A stretch of 64,000 nucleotides of DNA. Source: Mactra quadrangularis (lineage: Eukaryota; Mollusca; Bivalvia; Venerida; Mactridae). The position numbers and the translations under genes are program-made. Positions 54,719 to 64,000 of this stretch are shown here, piece after piece. The DNA is taken from the NCBI GenBank assembly GCA_025267735.1, contig CM046307.1:33223231-33287230 (forward strand). The letters run 5' to 3'. The notes below the pieces were generated by a model. The model searched no databases, was not told the origin of the DNA, and worked only from the letters and a program-made list of their open reading frames with translations. Within the stretch, counting starts at the first letter, position 1, and every line of letters begins with the position of its first letter.

Positions 54719-54783
54719 TTGATGGTAGACTATGGTACAGAATAAGAAGACATTGGTTTTATGAATGGACATCAAGTTTATTG
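54719..54783 (+). CDS. Internal coding exon of an unidentified gene
   Basis: Acceptor TTCATTTTCTATTTTTAG and donor GTAAGTATAG, both near consensus, enclose 65 nt. Only one frame is open: two bases, then DGRLWYRIRRHWFYEWTSSL L, ending in phase 0. The product is rich in aromatic and basic residues with no low complexity, quite unlike the repeat-derived frames around it. I do not recognise the protein. Neighbouring exons are not visible upstream to 50 kb or downstream, where 9 kb of satellites begin 490 bp later. Confidence 0.6.
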
Positions 54784-55269
54784 GTAAGTATAGTTTAATC
54801 ATTATATTACTATTGTTTCTTGTATATTAAAAACTTATCATGTTTTTTGCTCATTCTTTATTTTTTTGTGATTTTTATAATTTTCTGTACATGTATATTT
54901 TCAACTTGAACATTTATGTTTTTAATATTTATTTTTAATTTACATTTTTATCAATTTGAACATTTACCCATGAGATCGGGTTTTTTTATACTTTGTTATA
55001 ATTATAGGTGTACATTTCTTTTACATATACAAAATGAATTTAGGATTTTAGGGTTTTTTAGGATTAAGAATTAGTTGTGGGTATGCGGATATGCGATCAT
55101 ATCTCAGGAACTTAAGACAGTCCTGCCTTGCATAGTCTTACATTGTCTTGTGGATCATTTATATATGTTTTTATGGGTTTCAATCTCACAATAGGTACAT
55201 TATGGTTTTTTTTATTCATTTAAATATTCTTTTATTATTTAAGTTTTATACAACATAAACATTTATTTT

Positions 55270-57205
55270 ATGATTTAGTGTTTTCTTATATTAGCAACAT
55301 GTACTTTAGATTTCAGTGTTCCTTTTACTACCAATATGTACATGTATTTACAATTAATGTTTTTATACATTTATTTATGATTTAGTTTTTTCACATAAAT
55401 TTATTTTCTGGTGTGTTTTTCCTATGTTAGCAACATGTACTTTAGATTTCAGTGTTCCTCTTACTAACAACATATACATTCATTTATTATTAAGTTTTTT
55501 TTATTAGCAACATGTACTTTTGTAACATTTACTCAATTTTCTTTTATTAAGAGCATATAAATTTATTATGATAAAGGTTTTATAATATTAGCAACATGTA
55601 CTTTAAGGTTTCAGTTTTCTTTTACTAACAGCATATTGATTTATTAATGATTTAGTTTCTTTCTTATATTAGCAACATGTACTTAAAGGTTTCAGTGTAC
55701 TTTTTATTAACAACATGTACTTTTTTATGATATAGTTTCTCTCTTATATAAGAAACATATACTTTAAGGTCTCAGTGTTCCTTTTACTAACTACATATAC
55801 ATTCATTTATGATTTAGTTTTTTTCTTATATTAGCAACATATACATAAAATTTTCAGTGTTCCTTTTACTAACAACATATACATTCATTTATGATTTAGT
55901 TTTTTTCTTATATTAGCAACATGTACTTTAAGGTTTCAGTGTTCTTTTACTAACAACTTATTAATTTATTTATGATAAAGGTTTTTGAATATTAACAATA
56001 TGTACTTTTATTTATGATATAGTTTCTTTCTTATATTAGCAACATGTACTTTAAGGTTTCAGTGTTCCTTTTACTAACTACATATACATTCATCTATGAT
56101 TTAGTTTTTTTCTTATATTAGCAACATGTACTTTACGGTTTCAGGGTTTCTTTAACTAAATGCATACCAATTTATTTATGATTTAGTTTCTTTCTTATAT
56201 TAGCAACATGTACTTTAAGGTTTTAGTGTTCTTTTACTAACAATTTATTAATTTATTTATGATAAAGGTTTTTAATATTAGCAGCATGTAATTTTAATTA
56301 TGATATAGTTTCCTTTTTTATATTTGCAACATATACTTTAGATTTCAGTGTACTTTTTACTAACAACATAATACCTTCATTTATGATTTAGTTCCTTTCT
56401 TATATTAGCAACATATACTTTAAAGTTTCAGTGTTCCTTTTACTAACTCAATATACATTCATTTATGATATAGTTTTTTTCTTATATTAGCAACATATAC
56501 TTTAAAGTTTCAGTGTTCCTTTTACTAACTCAATATACATTCATTTATGATATAGTTTTTTTCTTATATTAGCAACATGTACTTTAAGGTCTCAGTGTTC
56601 CTTTTACTAACTCAATATACATTCATTTATGATATAGTTTCTTTCTTATATTAGCAACATGTACTTTAAGGTCTCAGTGTTCCTTTTACTAACAACATAT
56701 ACATTCATTTATGATTATTTTTTTTCTTATATTAGCAACATAAACTTTAAGGTTTCAGTGTTCCTTTTATTAACAATATGTACATTTATTTATGATATAG
56801 TTTCTATCTTATATGAGCAACATATACTTTAAGGTTTTAGTGTTTCTTTTACTTACAACTTATAAGTTTATTTATGATCAAGGGTTTTTATATAAGCAAC
56901 ATGTCTTTTAAGGTTTCAGTGTTCTTTTACTATAAATATGTACTTTTATTTTTGATTAAGTTTCTTTCTATTATTAGCAACATGTACTTTAAGGATTCAA
57001 TGTATCTTTTACTAAAAATTATTGTTATTTTGTTTATGATTTAGTTTCTTTCTTACATTAGCAATATGTTCTTCAAGGTTTTAGTGTTTCTTTTACTCAC
57101 ACCATTTACTTTTATTTATGAAGAAGTTTTTTTTATATAAGCAACATATAACGTAAGGTTAAATTTTAGTGTTTCTTTTACTGACAACATTTGCTTTTTA
57201 TGATT
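55270..57205. repeat. Minisatellite, about 83-bp unit, some 23 copies
   Basis: Unit words: TTCTTATATTAGCAACATGT, ACTTTAAGGTTTCAGTGTTC, CTTTTACTAACAACATATAC, ATTCATTTATGATTTAGTTT. Three adjacent units at 56400-56640 are almost identical and mark recent homogenisation. Confidence 0.9.
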
Positions 57206-57299
57206 CTAGTGTTTCTTCTATATTGTATTATATTGAACATTTACCTATTGATATTTTGGCTTTCTTATATAACCAACTCCTTGGTAAGTTATTTATAAT

Positions 57300-58330
57300 A
57301 TCTTATGATGTCATTATTGATAGTTGTTAAGTACAAGGTGGTAAGGGTATGGCTGTAAGGGGAGGTTTGGAGGCCATTATACTAACAAAACTAACATTTT
57401 GTAAAATCTATTTGTTTAAATTGACAATATGCACATCTATTTATTCATATATTTATCAATAACTTTTGTTTATAGTTTCAGCATTTATTTTATATTTCCT
57501 TCTTTATCAACATTATTTTAAGACGTTTAAAAGGTTTTGATACATTTACTTAAAATTTTGTTCATGCTTTAAGGGTTTCATACATATAAACACACATTTA
57601 CTTATAATCAACTTTTATTGATTTATGACTTATTAGGAGTTTACATTATTTAATATGTAGTCACAGCTTAGTTTTTCCTAACATTTTGAATGTTCAACTA
57701 ATAATAGTTTTACATAACATTTTGAATGTTCACCTTATCAGATTGAACTTTCTTATATAACCAACACTCCAGTTACAAGTTAATTAATTAATTAATAATA
57801 TCTTATGGTGACAGTATTGATAGTTTAACTGTTAAGGGTGGCAAGGGATGGCTGTAAGGGGAGGTTTGGAGGCCATGTATATTGAGGGCTGAATGAAACG
57901 CTATTGTGACTTCATTTATTTTCAAATGGGGTTACAATAGTGTTCTGTTCAGCCCTTGATTTAATTTATTTACTAAGTAACCAACATTAACATTTTATAA
58001 AATCTATTTTTTTTAAACTGACAACATGCACATTTACTTATTCACTTTTGAGTTTTTATACATCTACACTTCTTACATTTTTGTTGTTTTTGGTGTTTCT
58101 AATACTTACAACATGTACTTTATTTTATATTTCCATCTAAATAAGTATTAGTTAATGATTTAAGGTTTCCATACATTTAGTCCATGTACTTCAACATTTG
58201 TTTATGCTTTTATTGTTTATAACTATAAACAATTAAAACATTTATTTACATTCAACATTGATATTTTTTCATGATTTACGCTTTGTTACATTTACTTCTT
58301 GTACTTATGAATATGATTATGCTTTATATG
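57300..58330. repeat. Higher-order spacer, copies 1 and 2
   Basis: GGTAAGGGTATGGCTGTAAG, GGGAGGTTTGGAGGCCAT, ACTAACAAAACTAACATTTT G and CTTACAACATGTACTTTATT characterise a non-array spacer present at 57330 (partial), 57836, 59246 and 61230. Copy 2 carries a small MITE. Confidence 0.8.
57880..57960. mobile_element. 81-bp hairpin MITE inside spacer copy 2
   Basis: TATTGAGGGCTGAATGAAAC GCTATTGTGAC is matched by the inverse of 57931-57960 over about 30 bp with six differences. It is missing from the equivalent place in the other spacer copies. Confidence 0.7.
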
Positions 58331-59215
58331 TTTCATAAATATAAACAATTTAAACTTGCATTTCATCAGTATAAACAATTTAAACTTGTATTTAATAGAT
58401 ATAAACAATTTGAACTTGTATTTAATTAATATATACAATTTGAACTTGTATTTCATTAATGTAAACAATTTGAACTTGTATTTAATTAATATAAACAATT
58501 TGAACTTGTATTTAATAAATATAAACAATTTGAACTTGTATTTGATTGATATAAACAATTGGAACTTGTATTTAATTGATATAAACAATTTGAACATGTT
58601 TTTCATTAATATAAACAATTTGAACATGTATTTAATTAATATAAACAATTTGAACTTGAATTTAATTGATATAAACAATTTGATCATGTTTTTCATTAAC
58701 ATAAACAATTTGAACATGTATTCAATTTATATAAACAATTTGAACTTGTATTTAATTGATATAAACAATTTGAACTTGTATTTCATTGATATAAACAATT
58801 TGATCATGTTTTTCATTAATATAAACAATTTGAACTTGTATTTAATTATTATAAACAATTTGAACTTGTATTTCATTGAAAAAACAATTTAAACTTGTAT
58901 TTCATTGATATAAACAATTTGATTTTGTATTTTATTGATATAAACAATTTGAACTTGTATTTCATTAATATAAACAATTTGATCATGTACTATTTTGATA
59001 TAAACAATTTGAACTTGTATTTCATTGATATAAACAATTTGAACTTGTATTTCATTAATATAAACAATTTGATCATGTACTATATTGATATAAACAATTT
59101 GATCATGTATTTCATTGATAATAAGCAATTGGTACTTGAATTTCTTGAATATAAACAATATGAACTGTATTTCATTAATATAAACAATTTAAACTTGTAT
59201 TTCGTTAATATCTGA
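58330..59215. repeat. 30-bp satellite, array 1
   Basis: Unit ATATAAACAATTTGAACTTG + TATTTCATTA, about 29 copies. Because 30 is a multiple of three, both strands stay open for long distances (58356-58892 plus, 58292-58717 minus). The decapeptide repeats are artefacts. Confidence 0.95.
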
Positions 59216-59224
59216 TGATTTCAT

Positions 59225-59640
59225 TAATGAGTGGTCTTAGTGTTAAGTACAAGGCGGTAAGGGCATGGCTGTAAGGGGAGGTTTGGAGGCCATCATACTA
59301 ACAAAACTAACATTTTGTAAAATCTATTTTTTAAACTGACAACATGCACATTTACTTATTCGCTTTTGAGTTTTTATACATTTACACTTTTTAAATTTTT
59401 GTTATTTCGGTGTTTTGTATACTTACAACATGTACTTTATTTTATATTTCCAACTTTATCAGTATTTGTTAATGATTTAAGGTTTCTATACATTTGTTAA
59501 TGCTTTTTATGTTTATAACTATAAACAATTTAAACATTTATTTACATTCAACATTAATATTATTTCTTGATGTTAGCTTTGTTACATTTACTTCTTGTAC
59601 TTATAAATATGTTTATGCTTTAAATGTTTCATAAATGTAT
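59225..59640. repeat. Higher-order spacer, copy 3
   Basis: Same order of words as copy 2 (GGCATGGCTGTAAGGGGAGG to TTTATGCTTTAAATGTTTC), without the MITE. Confidence 0.85.
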
Positions 59641-61190
59641 ATATAATTTAAACTTGCATTTCATCAGTATAAACAATTTGAACTTGTATTTAATTGATAT
59701 AAACAATTTGAACTTGTATTTAATAGATATAAACAATTTGAACTTGTATTTAATTGATGTAAACAATTTGATCATGTTTTTCATTGATATAAACAATTTG
59801 AACTTGTATTTAATTAAGATACTTTTATTACTTTTATTACTAGCAAAATCTGTATACAAGATATACATTTGGCTATACATATATTTACAACATGTCAGGC
59901 CCAGGTAAACAATTTGATATTTTATTTAATTGGTATAAACAATTTGATCATGTATTTCATTGACATAAACATTTTAAACATGTATTTCATTAAAACAATC
60001 AATTTGAACTTGTATTTCATTAATATAATCAATTTGAACTTGTATTTTATTGACATAAACAATTTGAACATGTATTTCACTAATATAATCAATTTGAATT
60101 TATATGTCATTGATATAAAAAAATTGAACTTATATTTCATAAATATAAACAATTTGAACTTGAAATTCATTAATATAACCAATTTGAACTTATTTTTCAT
60201 TTATATAAACAATTTGAACGTGTATATCATCAATATAAACATTTTGAACTTGTATTTAATTGATATAAACAATTTGAACTTGTATTTATTTAATATAAAC
60301 AATTTGAACTTGTTTTAATTGGTATAAACATTTTGAACTTGTATTTCATTGATATAAACAATTTAAACTTGTATTTTATTGATATAAACAATTTGATCAT
60401 GTATTTCATTAATATAAACAATTTGATCATGTATTCATTAATATAAACAATTTGATCATGTATTCATTAATATAAACAATTTAATCATGTATTTCATTAA
60501 TATAAACAATTTGATCTTGTATTCATTAATATAAACAATTTAATCATGTATTTACATTAATATAAACAATTTCAACTTGTATTTAATAGATATAAACATT
60601 TTGAACATTTATTTACATTGAAATAAACAACTTGAACATTTATTTACATTAATATAAACAATTTGATCTTGTATTTCATTAATATAAACAATTTAAACGT
60701 GTATTTCATTAATATAAACAATTTAAACTTGTATTTCATTGATATAAACAATTTAAACTTGTATTTCATTGATTTAAACAATTTAAACTATTTTATTGAT
60801 ATAAACAATTTGATCATGTATTTCATTAATATAAACAATTTGATCATGTATTTCATTAATTTAAACAATTTAATCATGTATTTACATTAATATAAACAAT
60901 TTGATCATGTATTTTATTTATATAAACAATTTAAACTTGTATTTCATTGATTTAAACAATTTAAACTATGTTCTTGATATAAACAATTTGAACTTGTATT
61001 TCATTGATATAAACTATTTGATCATGTATTTCATTGATATTAACAATTTGAACTTGTATTACATGAATATAAACAATATTTACTTGTATTTCATTGATAT
61101 AAACAATTTGAACTTGTATTTTATGAATATAAACAATTTGAACTTGTATTTCATTAATATAAACAATTTAAACTTGTTTTTCATTAATAT
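59641..61190. repeat. 30-bp satellite, array 2
   Basis: About 48 copies of the ATATAAACAATTTGAACTTG unit, interrupted at 59816-59905 by unrelated sequence (TTTTATTACTTTTATTACTA..). Unit-length slips of one base near 60400-60800 break the frames. Confidence 0.95.
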
Positions 61191-61194
61191 CTTA

Positions 61195-61625
61195 TGATGT
61201 TATTATTGATAGTTTTTAGTTTTTCGTACAAGGTGGTAAGGGTATGGCTGTAAGGGGAGGTTTGGAGGCCATCATACTAACAAGACTAACATTTTATAAA
61301 ATCTATTTTTTTTAAACTGACAACATGCACATTTGCTTACTCACTTTTGAGTTTTTAAACATTTACACTTTTCACAATTTTGTTGTTTCGGTGTTTCTTA
61401 TACTTACAACATGTACTTTATTTTATATTTCTGTCTTAATCAGTATTAGTTAATGATTGAAGGTTTCTATACATTTGTTAATGCTTTTTATGTTTATAAC
61501 TATAAACAATTTAAACATTTATTTACATTCAACATTAATATTATTTCTTGATGTAAGCTTTGTTACATTTACTTCTTGTACTTATAAATATGTTTATGCT
61601 TAAAATGTTTCATAAATAATTATAT
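61195..61625. repeat. Higher-order spacer, copy 4
   Basis: Nearly identical in order to copy 3. Start-to-start distance to copy 3 is about 1.98 kb. Confidence 0.85.
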
Positions 61626-62350
61626 ATAATTTAAACTTGCATTTCATCAGTATAAACAATTTGAACTTGTATTTAATTGATGTAAACAATTTGAACTTGT
61701 ATTTAATTGATATAAACAATTTGATCATGTTTTCATTGATATAAACAATTTGAACTTGTATTTAATTAAGATAAACAATTTGATCTTGTATTTAATTGGT
61801 ATAAACAATTTGATCATGTATTTCATTGACATAAACATTTTAAACATGTATTTCATTAAAACAATCAATTTCAACTTGTATTTCATTAATATAATCAATT
61901 TGAACTTGTATTTTATTGATATAAACAATTTGAACTTGTATTTATTGATATAAACAATTTGAACATGTATTTCATAAATATAAACAATTTGAACGTGTAT
62001 ATCATCAATATAAACATTTTGAACTTGTATTTCATTAATATAATCAATTTGAACTTGAATTTCGTTAACATAAACATTTTAAACTTATATTTTATTAATA
62101 AAATCAATTTGAACTTGTATTTCATAGAAATAAACATTTGAACTTGTATTTCATTTATATAATCAATTTGAACTTGTTTATCATTGATATAATCAATTGG
62201 AACTTGTATTTCATTAATATAAACATTTTGAACTTGTATTTTATTAATATAAACATTTTGAACTTGAATTTCACTAATATAATCAATTTGAACTTGTATT
62301 TCATTAATATAAATATTTTGAACTTGTATTGCATTAATATAATCAATGTG
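61626..62350. repeat. 30-bp satellite, array 3
   Basis: About 24 copies. 61640-61900 repeats the same sequence of unit variants as 59650-60010, including the AAAACAATCAATTT variant, so spacer and array were duplicated together. Confidence 0.9.
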
Positions 62351-62560
62351 TGGATTATGTAAACATAGCAGTTGTAAAAATTATATCATCATTCTGTCAT
62401 TGTTCAGATCTTAGAAATTCATTTACAGTAGGTTAAACTTTTCTTTAAATATTGTTTAGGATTAAGGATCACTGTCAAGTATATTTAAGAATATTTTCCT
62501 CAGTAAATAGATAATTAATCTACTTCCATGCCTTCTTGTAAAGCACATTAAGGAACACTG
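62351..62560. other. Unique spacer
   Basis: About 210 bp of non-repetitive A+T-rich sequence between two arrays. Confidence 0.6.
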
Positions 62561-64000
62561 AACTCATTTATATATGCTCACATTGTTGTAAAAGGAACAC
62601 TGAACTCTTAAATGAATGTACACATTGTAGTATATAAACCACTGAATTCATAGATATATACACACATTGTTGTATAAGAAACAGAAAACTGAACTCATAT
62701 ATATGCTCGCATTGTTGTATAAGGAACATTGAACTCGTTAATATATGCACGCATTGTTGTATAAGGTTAACTGAACTCATTAATGTATGCACACATTGTT
62801 TTGTAAGGAACACTGAACTATTAAATATCTGCTCGCAATGTTGTATAAAAAACATTGAACTATTAAATATATGCATGCATTGTTGTAAATGGAACACTGA
62901 ACTCATGAATATATGTATGCATTGGTGTGAAAGCAACACTGAACTATTGAATGAATGTATGCATTGCTGTAAAAGGAATATTCAACTCTTGTACCAATGC
63001 ATGCTTGTTGTATTAGGAACACTGAACTCTTGAATGAATGTATGTATTGTTGTTAAAGGAACACTGAACTCATGAATGAATGTACGCATCTTTGCAAAAG
63101 GAACACTGAACTTTTGAATGAATGCCCACATTGTAATAAAGGAACACTGAACTCTTTAATGAATGCACACATTGTAGTAAAAGCAACACTGAACTCTTGA
63201 TTGAATGTAGGCATTGTTGTAAATGGTGCACTGAACTCTTTAATGGATGTATGCAGAGTTATTAAAGAACACTGAATTTTGAATCATTGTACGCATTGTT
63301 GTATGAGGAACACTGAACTCATAAAGATATGCACCAATTGTTGTAAAATGAACACTGATCTCATTAATGAATGAACACACTTTCGCAAAAAAAGACACTG
63401 AACTCTTGAATGAATGTACGCATTAATGTAAATACTGCACTGAACTATTTAATTAATGTACGCATAGTTGTGAAAAGAACACTGAACTTGTGATTGATTG
63501 TGCGCATTGTTGTATAAAGAACTCTGAACTCATAAATATTAGCACACATTGTATTAGGTATACTAAACTCATAAAGATATGCAAGTGATGTTGTCTAAGG
63601 AACCCTGAACTACTTAATATATGCAAGCACTGTTGTATATGGAACATTGAACTCTGAAATATATGCACCCATTATAATATAATGAAAACTGAAATCTTAA
63701 ATATTTGCTCACATTGTTGTTTAAGGGACACTGAACTCATAAATAAATACATGCATTGTTGAATAAGGAACATTGAATTCTAACTTATTGGCACGCATTG
63801 TTGTATAAGGAACACTGAACTCTTTAATGAATCTACGCCTTGTTGTATAAGGAATACTGAACTCTTAATTGAATGTATGCATTGTTGTAAATGGTGCACT
63901 GAACTCTTAAATGAATGTACCCATTGTTTTAAATACTGCACTGAATTCTTTAATGGATGTACACATAGTTGTAAAAGAACACTGAACTCTTGATTGATTG
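62561..64000. repeat. 60-bp minisatellite running off the window end
   Basis: Unit words: CATTGTTGTAAAAGGAACAC, TGAACTCTTGAATGAATGTA, with TATA/AATG alternation. About 24 copies. The period of 57-60 keeps minus-strand frames open (62568-62939, 63453-63668), but these are artefacts. Confidence 0.9.

Noticed and set aside
58292..62362. Many long opposed open frames with decapeptide repeats (INNLNLYLID-like and KFKLFILMKY-like)
   Set aside because: The 30-bp DNA period keeps both strands open. There is no start context, splice signal or non-repetitive part, so they are artefacts.
62568..63668. Minus-strand frames with 20-residue repeats (QQCVHIFMSSVF-like)
   Set aside because: They follow the 60-bp satellite and break whenever the period slips.

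Overview
The window looks like nuclear DNA from an invertebrate animal, most likely a bivalve mollusc. It is strongly A+T rich and gene-poor. The few recognisable coding pieces are short exons with GT-AG borders and kilobase-scale introns. Between them lie tRNA-derived SINEs, eroded non-LTR retrotransposons, many short terminal-inverted-repeat elements and very long minisatellite arrays. The bivalve assignment is inference from the repeat style (array-bearing elements with CCCCC/GGGGG termini, tRNA-SINEs, hAT-like and TTAA-type MITEs). No species is claimed.

Region by region. (1) 1-15 kb: part of a minus-strand gene of the steroid 5-alpha-reductase family (SRD5A1/2-like). Four exons are firmly recognised (14491-14634, 13600-13683, 11542-11621, 1532-1629) and an 11-nt microexon is possible at 1237-1247. 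The 5' start, at least one middle exon and the 3' end were not found or lie outside. Its introns hold a 0.7-kb inverted repeat, SINEs, a 2.8-kb array-bearing element with a non-LTR retrotransposon end lodged in it, and a TTAA-flanked MITE. (2) 14.7-26 kb: a transposon graveyard. It contains a non-LTR ORF2 3' end, a 0.7-kb TIR element, a 3.4-kb TIR element with a nested internally deleted piggyBac-like element, and a minus-strand non-LTR reverse transcriptase interrupted by a tandem Mutator-like MITE with a clear 10-bp target duplication. Two further CAGGG-type MITEs follow. (3) 26-31 kb: a CR1/L2-like ORF2 fragment, then a CpG-rich island that probably marks a promoter and first exon of a plus-strand transcript, with a candidate terminal exon at 29528 and a poly(A) signal at 30301. 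(4) 32-42 kb: three diverged tandem copies of a 2.6-3.2-kb segment, each holding a block of about five 115-bp repeats bracketed by oppositely oriented SINE copies. (5) 43-50 kb: a succession of minisatellites, including eight nearly identical 89-bp units embedded in a 16-bp TATATG-type array, several hairpin-forming elements and a hAT-like MITE. (6) 50-64 kb: a 0.4-kb element also seen at 19.7 and 38.8 kb, a poly(C)-ended MITE, one well-formed plus-strand coding exon at 54719-54783, and then almost 9 kb of arrays (83-bp, 30-bp with higher-order spacers, and 60-bp) that run off the end.

No complete protein-coding gene is present. The only two host genes supported by splice borders plus an open frame are the SRD5A-like gene (minus) and an unidentified gene represented by the 54.7-kb exon (plus). 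A third, weaker transcript unit is proposed at 27.8-30.3 kb. Most long open frames in the window are by-products of repeats whose period is a multiple of three.
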